Assembly: GCA_037951165.1 (NCBI GenBank)
Contig: JBBDHG010000026.1
Location: forward strand, 4,915,501 to 4,979,500
Origin: Lophius americanus
Lineage: Eukaryota > Chordata > Actinopteri > Lophiiformes > Lophiidae
DNA: 64,000 bases
Direction of reading: 5' to 3'
Shown: in pieces, positions 20,230-33,300 of the stretch
Numbering within the stretch: position 1 is the stretch's first letter
How the letters are laid out: each line of letters opens with the position of its first letter
Position numbers and translations under genes: made by a program
Notes under the pieces: model-generated
What the model was told of the DNA's origin: nothing
The model's database searches: none
Seen by the model: the letters and a program-made list of their open reading frames with translations, nothing else

Positions 20230-23130
20230 TCTATGACTGATGTTCATTAGTTTTCTGGAAAATCCTTCTACTGAGGAGATTATAGCAGAAAGAGGAAAGA
20301 GAAGGTAGGTTCAGAGGTTCAACATATACTTTGAGCTGCAGAGGAAGATAGTAGATTGGCAGGCAAGTTACAGTCTCTGTTTTTTACCTTCTTATCTGAG
20401 AGGAGTTTTACGTTGCCTTATAGATGAAATAGAGATATTGGCCATCTGGGAGGCGGCAGTTTAATGCTGAGCGTTAAAGAGAGGACGAGCCTCTAAATCA
20501 CCGAAAACATTTGCGAGGGCGTCCGGTCCATACCTTCTACTAGTCCTCTGCTGCTCTCACACCTACTAAAGGAGAATGTAAGGCTGCAGCAGATCCTCAG
20601 ATCTGATTGTATTCATTTGTTATACAGCAAACTGATGGGAGCTTGAATAATGAATTAACTATATTACTTCTATACCGATATACTTTATTGTCTTTGTTAA
20701 TTATTGTTCTATGGAAGCATTCGTTATTGAATCTGCACACTCTAAATCTTGGCATGGTTTTCTGCTTCCGGAAAATGTTTATCCGATTCCTTTTAATCAT
20801 TCCACCTTGGAAATTATTTATACACCACAATGTGAATAGAAATATTATGCTATTCTCTTTTGTGCCAAACATGATTAAATGAAAAGGGTTTAAATTTGAC
20901 TTCATTCATACTAACTAGGCCTAAAATGTAATCCTTGACAGCAAGGGTATATCCCCTAAAGGTCCCCAATCCCCTGCGTTGTACAAGCAGCCCTCCCCGT
21001 TAGAACCCCTCACGTTAAATGTGACTCATTCATAATCTCAAACAGTCCATATTGACTCAAGCTAAATATTCTATGGAGTCAGGAATAAGCTTTAAGATCA
21101 GATCCCACAGTGACTCGATAATGAAGATAAATACAGTTAGAGTTTTACTGTTTTTTCTCAGCTCGGTAGTGAAACAAGCCAGATTTTGTTGTTTCAACTT
21201 ATACAGTAGAAGCTGAATTTACCATTGCACTTCTCCATGGTTGGAAAGTTATGTACGAGCAACTGTTTTCACCAAAAAGATCCCTCGAATGAGTAAAACA
21301 TGAACTATTACAGTCAAATCACTATATATATTTGACTAATTTATATATGATAAAAATATGAAATATACGAGATTGATCTCTTCAAGCTGATTCATATTCT
21401 GAATGTGAGCCTAAATAGTTAAACAAAGTAATTAAACCTAGCCTCTGAGCCTACTCCACAGAATGACAATACATAAATAGACAAGACCTAAACCAGCCGC
21501 CATGGACATCTGAATGTCAGAGAAGTTGTATTCTGTCCACTGGATTTTGGGGTCGGACTGGGTACCACACCACTCAGGTGAGCGGGGACTTTCGGAGGGG
21601 GTGGAACTGTTTCAGGCCGTAACACAGGATGGACCCACCTTTTGCCCAATGCTAGCCTCAGGCCCACATGACCCTCAGATAAACAGCGACAGAAAACGAG
21701 CGGATGTTTTTTCTTTCTTATGAAACAGATTGTAATTATGGAAGTACTGTAAACTAAAGTTTTACTCACTCTCAGATCAAAGAACTGAGTCATAACGTGC
21801 TAATTTTTCATTTAGCTATGCTAACTTGAAGTCTTTTACATCATATAAAAACCTCAGAGCAGAGAAAAACATAAACTTAACTTTGATCATTTAAGCCTCA
21901 GAGGTCCTTTGAAATATTTATTTTAAAGTTAAAGTATGAATGTGAAAATCCTATGGCGTCAGACAGTCGTGAAGGTCATAAGCATAAAGAAGCTCTTTAA
22001 CCCTCAGGCTTAACTTCACTCTGAGCAAGAACATAATTTCAAATCTCTCTTTTACATTTTAGTCTTTCAGGCTGAAGAGCCCCCCTGTGTAACTAAAACC
22101 TTCACTCAGCAAATATGAACATGCAAATTAACAGAGTCATAATCCTGATGTGGGAATTCTTGTTGTCATCATTTGATGAGTCGTGATGTTTGATTGTTCC
22201 TCGGCGCCGTTGTGTTGAAATGCTTCGCGCGTTTCTGTTGTGCTGGCTGCTCTAATCCGGCCCCTGCAGTTTAAAATAACCACCTTCACATATCTGCCAG
22301 GAAAAGCCCCCAGATGAACCTGAGCTTTAAAAGGCCTGTCCACTGGTGGCTTCAAATAACTTGTTGCAACCCAAAGCTTGTTAAATCTGTCTGAGTTCAT
22401 GTGAAAATCCATTCATTCACTGTACCGCTTTCTTAGAAAATTAATTTAATCAGACGGCTCTAGACAGCGAAACATTAGAAAAATAAGTAGCTTTTTGGAA
22501 AACCTCTGCTTGCTTAAGTAGGAGATGGGATAAGCTCTGCTTAGCGTCTGGTACAAGTCGTTTTTCTAACTTTTCAGTTGCTTATTTCATGCTGTTTGAT
22601 GTAAAGATGGCTTAGAAAGAGCCGATTCCCCGGTATCAGTCGTGTTCTGGCGGCTGCGTCCCCTCTGCTGATAAATGTATGGACGATTACTTAAGGAGAT
22701 TGCCTTTGAACGCCCAAACCCTCTGTGATAGATCAGACCTGCTCGCTGACGCAACCGCCTCCTCTGATTATCTCATCCAGGGATAATGATGTTTTATGGA
22801 GCGGAGCAGACATGTCCCGTTGTAGCTTTGCTACAATCATTGCCATTAATTTAGGACTGCTGTCACAAAAACAGTATTAAGTGAGGGTTTCATCAGACTT
22901 ACACCTCCTCCGGGACCTAGGATTTATCTCTGTCACTGAATGAAGTAAACATCCTCTTCCATTTGTCAAACTGTGACAGCTTTGCATTATTCTGATTTGT
23001 CTGTGTCTCCGCTCCCGGCTAAAATGACTGACTTTCAAAAATTTTCCAAAATTATGTAGCTTTAATCATTAATCAGATTTTTGAGTTATGAGCTCTATAT
23101 TGTAGCTTTTCCTTGAAACCAGGAAACTTA
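20230..23130. other. gene-poor interval
   Basis: No exon seen. Overlapping opposite-strand frames at 20.6-20.9 kb are AT-rich chance ORFs. The stretch 22740-22880 is free of recognised repeats and has several homeodomain-type TAAT/ATTA cores; it is only a candidate conserved element. Confidence 0.35.
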
Positions 23131-23132
23131 CA

Positions 23133-25473
23133 CCGATCAGCCACTTGTCTTATATTGTGTAGGTCTTCCTTTTGCCGCCAAAACAGCGCTGACCCATTGA
23201 GACATGGGCGCCACCAGACCTCTAAAGGTGTCGTGGTTTCTGGTACCAAGACATTAGAAGGAGATCCTTTAAGTCCTAGAAAAATCGAGTTGGGGCCTCC
23301 ATAAAATGGACTGGTTTGTCCAAAATATTCCAATCTGGAAGCCAAGTCAACACCTGGGGCCTCATTTACAACGATGCATACGCACAAAGGAATGCGTGCG
23401 CCGTTTTCTGTGCAACGTGGGATTTATAAAAAGCAAACTTTGCAAACCCAAGCAAACTTTGGATATATGTAAAGGGAATTTAATGCCAGTGTGCAAAATT
23501 AATCCAAATGTAACCGCTGGCTAATTTTACATAAAATAATCAAACAGATATTTCATTAATTCTTGCTGGAGAATAAATTCAAAGAAAGATATCTGTCACT
23601 GCAAACAAACTCGAGTCTCAGATGTTTCTGTAATTATCAGACAATATTTATATCTCATTGAAAGTCATTCTAAAATATTAAATCGTCTTAAACGATCTTA
23701 TTGTTTACGTTTCATTTTGCTGCAGTGGCGTTAACGTTAGCTTGCTGTTGCAGACATGCATTTTCTCGCTCGTTAGTATTTAAGTGTCGAAGAGCTGTGT
23801 CATTATCCGACTCTGTTCTGGTTTGCGTTCTCCTTGTGCCCGTTTGCAACATTATTGTTTTGTTTTCATTTATTCAACGTTGTTGTGAACTGTGAATAAG
23901 CGTTAATGGGACTTTAAACTTCCGTTAGAACAGAAAGAGGCGAGCGCATCATAGTGCACTATGGGTAATGTAGTTTAAGTACCGTTATGAATGGCCGACA
24001 TGGCGATGACATGAAAGGTTCGTTTGAGTTGGCAAGTACCAGTAAGCTAGGATAAAAATCGCTGCCCGTTTAAAGAACTGATCTCATTAATACTAGCAGG
24101 TATAAAACTGTACAATGAAGCACAGTGGCAGATTTGGAGCCGTTCGATTATGTACAGAATGGAGGAAGCAACTCTTTGGTAATTTCGTTGATTAAGCTAA
24201 TTGTGTCCTTGTCCCTGAGATTACCAGCACAGGTGCTGCTGTTGGAGGGTGGGGGGACGTCCCGTTCCCCCGCAGGACTACTTACCCACTGAAACAGGCG
24301 GCGACCACACAAACAGAAATCTAAATGAGATCCTGAAGCTGAATGTATTTGGTTCACGGTAATCTAAAACAAAGGAATACAAAATACGGAGTTATCGCGT
24401 GAGTCCTACAGATCATCCGTGCCCCCCTCTGTCTCTCCAGTCAGAAGAGATTCTCCAAAAGCATTTCATTGAGGAAAGTAAACGGGCCATGCCTGCCACG
24501 CAGAAACTGTCTGTGTGGCGCAATTTTTTTGTTATTCATTTAACAAAGTCAGTCGACTTAAAATTTAGAAAAAAAATATAATAATTATAATAACAATCGT
24601 TTTTCTTTAAGTAAGACAGATGTCCGTCAGACTGTCAGTCTGACCATCAGCAGCTTCACCGAGTTCAACACTTCCTGACGCTCTCGGAGCTTTAAGGCTT
24701 CTGAAACATTCACCGTCAGTCCCTCAAACAAAATCCTAGTTCTTAATTCTACCTCCTTCTGCTAAGAACTTTGATTTTACACTATGTGAAAAAAATCCTT
24801 GGCTTTGACTTACGTTTTATGGGCAACCGTGGGCGAAGCATGAAGCCCACACATGCTGCACCACACTTGGAGTAGGCTGTGATTTATAAAAGTAAAACAG
24901 CGGGGACGTGCCTGCCCACTTTTTTATAAATCACAGTCTTATAAATCACAGTATAAATCAAAGTCCTATAAATGAGGCCCCTGAACGTTTTGTGTTGCTA
25001 AATCCCGCCTGAACCCTTGCTGTTGTGTGTCAGGGATCATCATCCTGCTAAAAGTGTGGACTGCCAACAGGGAACACTGTTTCAATGTAGGGGTGTAGCC
25101 TACTTGGTCTACAGCAATGTATCCCAGCAGAACATTATCCGGAAGCATCACACTGCCTACACCAGCTTGCCTTCTTCACCAGCATCCTGGTACCATCTTT
25201 TCCCTAGTCATTATTGGCCACAGTCCTCCATTGCTCTGTTGTCCAGCTCTGATGTGTAAAGGGGTCGGTATGGGCGACTCTGACGCGTCTGTAGCTACAC
25301 AGCACCGTAGCTATGATACACTATGACGTTGGACACATCTCTATCGGGAGCAGCATTAATATTTCACCCATCTATGATACAGTAGCTCATCAATGAGCCT
25401 TGGGCACCAATGGTCCTGGCGCCAGCTCACCATTTGTTCTTCCAAAGGCCATTTCGGTAGGTATACTGATATA
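23133..25473 (-). mobile_element. Tc1-like family A copy split by a nested insertion
   Basis: Left part 23133-23355 begins with the terminal-type text gatcagccacttgtcttata. It then has gccaaaacagcgctgaccca and ends at gccaagtcaacacct. The right part 24982-25473 resumes the same order: gaacccttgctgttgtgtgt, catcatcctgctaaaagtgt, gcagaacattatccggaagc, gctcatcaatgagccttggg, ggccatttcggtaggtatac. Transposase coding would be on the minus strand but is decayed. The 1626 bp between the two parts is a separate element. Confidence 0.78.
23356..24981. mobile_element. 1.6-kb DNA element with GGGGCCTCATTTA inverted ends
   Basis: Left end ggggcctcattta (23356-23368) and right end taaatgaggcccc (24969-24981) are exact 13-bp inverted repeats. 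Sub-terminal regions carry paired motifs such as gtgatttataaaagt and acttttttataaatcac. No transposase was recognised in any frame, so it is probably a non-autonomous DNA transposon. No clear target-site duplication is visible. It lies inside the Tc1-like copy. Confidence 0.75.
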
Positions 25474-25474
25474 T

Positions 25475-26555
25475 CGCGTATACTTTTCCTGCATCTAGCA
25501 ATTTAACCTCAGTATAAAAAAGTTCAGGTTTTGTGGTTATTCTCAACCCCTCAGGTTAGGCCACATGGATTGATATTCACGATTAGACTTGAACTGAAAA
25601 GTTTAAAAAAAAAAATAGAAATAGCCACAATTTCTTCATACAACTATTTATTCTACTTCATTAAATAAAAAGACATAGTGTTGACAGATAAAGATAAAAT
25701 GACATCTGTAAGACCCTCCCAGCTGGCACAACATGACTGGGATTTTACCACTGGGATGGTGGAGGTGTGGCAGTCCAGCAGAAACCTCGCCAGGGCAGTA
25801 CATGCTCGCCAAACCACAACAGTTATCAGCCAGAGGAATTACAGACCCATTGGTCGACCTAGAGTCTGTCAAAGCCAGATGTCATAAAGGGGACACATTT
25901 TACATACACGGTTATATCCATGAACATTTTCTTATTGAGTAAGATGTTTATACAGTACATGTAAATACGTGTTGGCTCTATTTTGATCAAAGACGGACAT
26001 AATTCAGTATATTTTCGGCATATTTTACTTTCTTTGAAGCTCAGAAAAATAGCAATGTTAGCATGTAAGGAAATACTTATGGAACTTTAAACTGGGGTGC
26101 ATAGATTGAACATACATAATAAATAAAATGCTTTTTTTTTTTCTAAATATGTAGCCTAATACATAGAATATTTCATAAACAGGTAATGTGTTCTAATGAG
26201 GCATATTCAACAATTTAGCGCAGATTTTCGGCAAAACTCTCCGTTGCTTTACCAGCACTATTTGCATGTGACCAAAGGTCCCCAAAAAGTTGTCAAGAGT
26301 CCCACATTGTCTCAGGTACTGTCTCGTTTATCTCAAATATTAGATAGAACCGGACTCTTTATTAGTTACAGCCTACAGCAAGGTTGGGTTTGACAATTCA
26401 ACCTTCGATGACAACAGCAAGTAAACACTTGTTGACAAGTTAGCTTAAACTAATGTGGAGATTGCAAATGAAGATTCTGTTGAGGATGGAAACTGTTCTG
26501 TTCGACTCTGTCCAGGTGTTGTTTCATGCAGCGTCCAAGTCCATAATATACCCAG
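25475..26555. other. intergenic, nothing recognised
   Basis: No exon or clear repeat. Short open frames at 25.65-25.95 kb lack any recognisable domain. Confidence 0.35.
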
Positions 26556-26559
26556 TACC

Positions 26560-26870
26560 TTGTACAAGCAATCCCAATGATAGAACTCCTCAAACTAAAT
26601 CTGAAGTTATGTCTGAAAAATGGTATTCTTTGAAAAAAAAAAGCTCTACCAAGTGACTTAAATATGAGATATTAGAGTAGAATATGATACGTACATAATA
26701 GATTTACTCGAGTCGATTCATAGTCAACAAATTTGGTCCTAAGCAAAACAGCCATTGAGAAATGTTGTTACGAATGCTGTGATTTTGGCAATTAATCTCC
26801 CCCTAGTGGTGTGAATATACAACGGACCTTTTCAAAAATCATTCTTTTTCATCCTCGCACAAAGGTCTAT
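26560..26870 (+). repeat. dispersed repeat family D, copy 1
   Basis: Shares an ordered run of motifs with 59780-60250: gaactcctcaaac / gaactcctaaatg, an A-run, gagtagaatatgatacgtac / gagtaaaatatgatatatac, gttgattcatatg-like text and atctccccctagtggtg. A reverse-orientation piece is at 63500-63640. Confidence 0.55.
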
Positions 26871-26879
26871 TGGGGGATG

Positions 26880-28620
26880 AAATTTGAAAATTAAAATCTA
26901 AGCTCCATCAAAAGTCTGAAACATGGGAATCATTCTCAAATGACATAAATACAACACACTTAAGTTACATGATGTTGTTCGATGTGCCTCAAAAAAACAG
27001 ATAGGTGATGGGACAGGGCCTTCAGTGACCAGTTGGATTTCAGTTTGGGCCAGTGCTCTGCCCTTTGATCAGCGGATGGTAAGAGCGCCTGGGCCCTGGA
27101 GCATCTCTCTGCTGCACCTAAGAAACATGTTCCAGTTGGCCAACGCTATTGAAGCAGAGCCTGCTAGCACCCATATTAGACCTGTTTGTGCCAAAGCAAG
27201 GGGCATTTGAGGCAGGATGGGAACCTGACATCCTACACCGATGGCATTCAGCAAAACTTAATTAGATTTTCCTTTGGTGGATTTATTACATAGAGATAGA
27301 TGAGAAGAAGATAGATATCCATTTCTATTTGGTACAGACTGAGATTGAAAAAAAAAATACATACAAGTTAAGGTAACAAAATGTCATTTACAGCACCTCT
27401 TAAGGTGGGAAACCAATCGAGGCTTCAGAAAGTTTCTGCTCAGAGCCAGGACTTTCGATTTTGAATGAATTAAACAAATGCTAAGTATTAATAATTAATC
27501 AGAAGTCCTGACAGGACCGATTTTGTTATGTTTGTATGGAGCCGATCGGGCTGCTTCTCATGCAAAAGTAAGTTCAGTAGCTGCTGGCTATAGCTTTAAT
27601 ATACAGTAAAGACAGTATCTGTGCGATCTCCTCATGAGTCAGGACATGAAGAAGCATACCTCCCGAAATGTCAAATTATTCATTCAGGTGCGGAGTCAGA
27701 GGCTGGAAGCCTAGATTAGCATAAAGGTTTAACAGGGATGTGCTAAGGCGGGCACTTTCTTTCCCTGATTCCAGTCTATATGCCAAGATAGGCTAATTGG
27801 CTCCCGGCTCCAGCTCCATAATTAATGCACAGCCATTCCTGAATAATTAAATACAGATATCTTTGCAGGAGCTTTTAAGATTCTGATCTAGTGGCAATTG
27901 TTTTTATGGCTCCTTCATCCTCAGTCCAGCCTCGCAAACAGTTTTCCCGACCCCCTCTTTACTCTCGGGCTCGACACATGATCTCCCTGTCAGTGGCCTT
28001 GATCGTGTTTCTAGCCGCTCTGAATAAGCTGCTGCTGCGTGGCTGCGGGCCGGCCATCCCAACAACAGGTGAGGGGTCTGTTATAGGCTCCATAAAGCCG
28101 CTCTGCACGGATGGAGCTATATGATAATCTGAATGAGCTCAGTAATGCAGGATGTCGGCGCGCTGAACTTATGGCAAAGGGTGTGAGGTGTCACTGAAGA
28201 CATTTACATGTCAAAGCAATGATGAAACGCCTTGACCTTGTCTTTCCTGCGTTCTTGGAGGTAATTAAACTCTCCCGGCATCGTTTGTCCCCTGTGTGGG
28301 ACGCCGTGGGTGATCCCAGATGGATGGCAAAGTGGGGATCAATCTTCCATTCCTGTGAAGAAAAATTGCAGCGTAAGACAGAAAGGGAATTACGGAGAGA
28401 GTGTGGTGGAAAGTATTTATCTCTTTTTCCTTGTGGAGCCGCCCCGGATCAAAGCTGTACACAGGGCATCACTGCAGAGGAATATTTCCATAATAATTAA
28501 AGAGAGTGGATGTACAGAATGTTGGGTGACGGGAACAGTGGTTTTGTCAGCGGTGGGGCTGCTCTGCTCTGTTTGAAACAAGAAACAACAAATTAAATGT
28601 TCAACTGGATTGTTTTAGCT
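26880..28620. other. gene-poor interval with possible conserved non-coding DNA
   Basis: No exon seen. 27600-27870 contains clustered AATTA sites (ataattaatgcaca, gaataattaaatac) and no recognised repeat. This makes it a candidate regulatory element, unproven. Confidence 0.3.
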
Positions 28621-28626
28621 TGGGAC

Positions 28627-29312
28627 AATCAGCCATAACATTATGCCTACCACATTGGCTTAATATTGTGTGGGTCCTTCTTTTGCATTCAAAACAGCTC
28701 TGACCCAGCGAGTCATGGACTCCACAAGACCTCTGAAGGTCCAGTGGTATCTGCTCCTAACACTTGAGTCCTGTAAGTAAGTGGGTATGCATGGATATAT
28801 CTATATATGCTGCTGAAAAAGGCCAGTGCCATTAGGGAATACCAGTTCCATCTAATTAATGCGTCTACTTGGTCTGCAATAATGTTTGGGTTGGTGCAAT
28901 GTGTCAAAGTAAAGTCTACTCGAATGGAAGGTTCCAAGCTTTCTCAGAACAAACATTATTACTATTAACTTTTTCAGCAATATGCGCTACAGTAGGTCGC
29001 CTGTGGAACTGGAAAAAACAGGCTAGCCTCACTCCTCTAGTGCATCAATGAGCCACGGGTACCCATGTCCCTATCGCCAATTCACCAGTTGTCTTTCCTT
29101 AGACCACTTTGGTAGCTACTAACCACTGCAGATCACGAACACCTAACAAAATGCAATTTATGGAGATTCTCTGACCCAGTTTTCAAGCCATCTGTTTGTC
29201 TGTGCCAAAGTCGTTCTGATCCTCACACTTGCCCTTGCTTCCAATACATCAGCTTCAGGACAAAATGTTCTCTTGTTTCCTAATACATCCCACTTACTGC
29301 TATTTAGGGGAT
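28627..29312 (-). mobile_element. Tc1-like family A copy, internally deleted
   Basis: Starts at cagccataacattatgccta, then aaaacagctctgacccagcg, tggactccacaagacctctg, gctacagtaggtcgcctgtg, gtgcatcaatgagccacggg, ctgacccagttttcaagcca, and ends near catcccacttactgctattt. The order matches the 23133-25473 copy. Many stops and an internal deletion. Confidence 0.75.
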
Positions 29313-29789
29313 GATATAAGTAGGTATAATTTTATAGCTAATAAGTGTGTTTCTGCTGTAGAAAGTAGTTGAAGCTGTTGGAAATGTCTGCTGTGGGGAA
29401 CAAACAGAAGAACTGAGGAGCCGTTAAAAAAACACCCCAAAAAATAAGTTTCAAATGAACTTTTAACCTTTAATAACCTTAAACTTTAATTATCCTCCAC
29501 AGCGTTTGAATCCCCCTTGCCGCCCGGAGCCCCAGTAGTGATCTGTACTACTTATCTTGATCTCGCTCTCCTTATTCATCCTGTCTATCTCTAAACTGAG
29601 AGTTCAATGAAAAAAACTTTATAAATTAAGTTTATATAGTATAATAATTAAAGTGAGGAACACATTTGTTAAACTTTTCCTAAATAATTTTGAGATGTTT
29701 TAGTTAATTTCTCAGGAAATAATTAATAAATCCAGTTGAAAATAAACACACACACATTCATGGTCTTTACATCTATGAGAGTGAATACC

Positions 29790-30350
29790 CCAATCAGCCA
29801 TAATATTAGAACCACTGAAAGGGGAATGCAGAATGGCACCTGCCAATGGGTGGCGTACATTTGTATTCTTAGACTCAACTTTCAGAAAACAGCCAAGGTG
29901 GCATGTATTTATTTATTGCCTTTTTCTCATGATAATGAGAGAATTAACTCGTTACCGCAAAAAAACAAGCGACGGTTTTCTTAAGATAACGGGATAACTA
30001 TCTCGATATCAGAAGATAAGAAGCTGCTATTTTCTCGAGACAACGAGATTATCTCGTTATCACAGGAAAATAAGCAACTTTATTGCTGTTGCCATGGCGA
30101 CACTGGAAGCTGGATGCTTGAGCCAGAAGTTAAGCAACGCTCCAGAAATATGAGATAAACAGGTGATGAAAACCACAAATGACCCTAATTTATGCATATT
30201 TATAGTCATGTTCTGACATGGTTAGTACTTACCGAAGTGGTCTATCGAAGGACAAATGTATTATTATTATTATTAACTGGTGAGCAGGTGACAGGGGAAT
30301 GGCTCCCTAAGACTCTTTTGATGCATTTGGGTAGCAAAGGTTAGTACGTT
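29790..30350 (+). mobile_element. Tc1-like family A relic, interrupted
   Basis: Left piece aatcagccataatattagaa through ggcacctgccaatgggtgg (29790-29868). Right piece gttagtacttaccgaagtgg and ctggtgagcaggtgacaggg (30215-30300). The gap holds the 'tctcgttatc' repeat, and an ATT microsatellite sits inside the right piece. Confidence 0.6.
29925..30085. repeat. 'tatctcgttatctcgag' imperfect repeat
   Basis: Several variants of a palindrome-like motif: gttttcttaagataacggga, taactatctcgatatcagaa, tctcgagacaacgagattat, ctcgttatcacaggaaaata. It looks like a piece inserted into the Tc1-like copy. Confidence 0.55.
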
Positions 30351-30354
30351 TTCT

Positions 30355-33300
30355 GATCCCACAGAAGAGTTAATGTCGCACAAATTGTCGGAAAATAAGA
30401 ACTGAAGTCTTCAAATAAATGTCAAAGAATGTAGCTGGATATTACTCAAACTGTTAGCATGACTGGGTCCCACTATGGCTTGTATGTAAATATTTACATA
30501 GTCTTTGTGATTTCAGTGAAACAAATCTATTTTAACAGACAATTCTGTGACTTTTCTGTCGTCTTTGCTTGTGTTTACTCATGCTGCATTGCCAGGCTTT
30601 AATTTTTTTCCAGTCTTAGACCAAAAACAAGCTGCCTCAGGCATAGCAAACAGAATTACGTCCATAAACCGGTGCTTCAAATCCTTCAAAACGCAGCATT
30701 TGTCCTTTATCAACATTGTAGCTATAATGCTATTATGCTGCTGTCGTGTTGATGTTTTAGGCTATCTATTCTTTTGTGTATTTTCTGACCCATGTCTGCT
30801 TTTTCACCTGTGGCTGGAAATTTTAATGGATGTGGAGGATTTGTGTGGGCATATTGATGCAGCTTCCGTCAGGACCTTTATCCGTGCTATAAAACAGCCT
30901 GAATTTGTGGCGGGCTGTTAACCATGGCGTCCATCTCGTAGGAGCCTCCTAATAGCCCGTTCTCCCCCGGAGAGCAGGAGAGGCCGCTAACATCAACCAA
31001 TCATAGAGTAGGTCGGGGAAGTGGCCTCAGTTTGCTGTGCCAATAATGAGATAATGCAAAAAGGCAAAACTGCATTGCTGTTCTCGTGTTGTTGTCATCG
31101 AGTAGAATGATGATTTATGAGCAGGGGAATGAGATTAATAGAGGCTGTGATAAATGAGGATGAGGGTTAATGCACAGGATCATGCTTTTTTTCCCGCACT
31201 CAACACCTTCAAACACTTATGGTGAAATTGATTAAACATGCTAGACGATGGCTGTGAGTTGCAGTGCATGCTGGTCCTGGACATGCACAGTTTCAGGCGT
31301 AAACAAAGTAGTGTCAATCTTGTTCAAAAAAAGCGTGGGGAGGGTGTTAAAAGGCTCGGTGGGAGTGTTTAGTGTTAAGTGCATGCATGGTAATGGCCTC
31401 CAGCTCCCGACGGCAGACACAGTGTGACTCCTCTCGCTCGCTTCAGGTGAGCTTTTAATGACTCCAACAAGCAGGTTTCTTATTATGAGCCCAGAGCAAA
31501 CGCACTCAAGGAGGTGAAAGTGACCCGCAAAATGTCAAGGTTGAAGAACAAACGGGCATGGCTGCAGCGGAGAGATTAATATCCGTTAATGGATGTGTGT
31601 CTCCGTGATGAAGAGAAACTTCATCACGGGAGCTTCTTTGGTTTTGATTAATGACACTTGGGCCAATTAAGTTTTTCTCCACCATCATGTCGTCACACCT
31701 ATTCAATGAAGAGGGCAGTCACGGAATGCTTTGTACAAAACGACAAAACCGCAAATGGAAAAATCCTTTGCAGTCGTGGATGGAATTTTTCAGATTTATT
31801 TCTCTCTCTCTATCGTTGTGGTTCATGTCAAAATGCAGGAACCAAATACAGACAGTATCCCAAAACAGGTAAAATGTCATGTGGACCATAATTAAGTTTG
31901 ATGAAAAAACTTTGGATTTCATCTCAGAAAGCAACCGGAAATTCAAGGTAAACATTATTGCAGTAAAATTTTATGCAAATTCATCCATTAATTTACGAAT
32001 CATTCCAAAAAAAAATTCCAAAAGAGCCTCATCTCACAATGGTTAGAGAACATTCCTAAAACTTCACGTTGTGAGGTCATGAAATAACGTCACCGCAATG
32101 TAATTATCTCTAGGACATGCCAAAACCTACCTCTGGGTAAAATTTCAAAGTAAAGGAAAAACATGATAGATTGTAAATGTACTGAATCACCAAGGAAAAC
32201 TTTCACAGGAAACACAGCGGGGAAATATGACGAATTGAAGGAGGAAGTGATATCGACAAACTGACGGAGCGGGAGAGAGGGACACTGAAGTAAACACACA
32301 GAGTAACATTATGATGAGGGACGGCTCACAGAGGGAGACGCAAGTGAGACGGATGGATATCCAAATGTCCTCTGGAGGGAGAGTGAAAACCAAAATTTAA
32401 GACAAGAAACATGCTAGAAGAGATGGACAAAGCATGAAAGGAAAGAGGTGTGGGGGACAAAAGGGCAAACTACATCCCAAGGAGATAACAAGAAGTATAA
32501 AACAAGAGATGTGGCATGAGGAAGACTTTCAGAATAAGAAAAGAAACAGATGAAACTGAGCCTTCAAAATAAAAAAAACACTAACTAAAACCACAAACAT
32601 GACACTTTCATGCATGAATTTATCATTATTCTATGTTTTTTAGTCTTTAACATACAACATATGAACATGTTGTCACTCTTATTTTAACTTTCAGAATTCT
32701 GAGGCAGCTACAGATGTCATGATCCTGCGACCCTGTTGTGCATCAAGTACAACAGAACATTTGATAAGATTTTTTTTTTTTTAAATTGTATTTTCCTCCC
32801 TTAGGCATAAACGAATCAATCTAAGATCATTTCTGCTGAAAAAGCTGGAAATCCAATGCAAAGCTCTGTGCTAGACCATAAATGAAACATCAGCAGCTAC
32901 AGATCGCAGCATCCAGTGCAGATGCGTCCAAAGATGCTGAGGATCACATCTGATAATCTGTCCCTTATATCCGCTGGCGGTGGATGAATCAGCATCCATG
33001 ACAGAGGGCCTTCAAAAGGTACCTTCTGGTTTCACACAATCTTTTAAAACACACATTCTCCGTTCTCCGTTCACATTCACATTTTTCAGCTATATTTTAG
33101 AAAACTCCGTCTTGGTATTAAATGTATGGAAACATAAGGCATTCACTTTAGAAAAAAAAACTTTTTTTACAAGGAGACTGATCTTCTTTTAAGTTGAGGG
33201 AAATTGAGAGATTTTATTTTATTACTTTGGTGGTGAAGCAGGATCCTTAACTGTTCTTTCATGCTGTCAGGCATTAAGCAGAAATTTGATTTCCTTTGAT

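Noticed and set aside
20597..20905. Overlapping 90-100-codon open frames on opposite strands
   Set aside because: AT-rich DNA, no domain, no splice context; chance ORFs.
30547..30921. 124-codon open frame
   Set aside because: No recognisable domain or splice signals; not supported as a gene.
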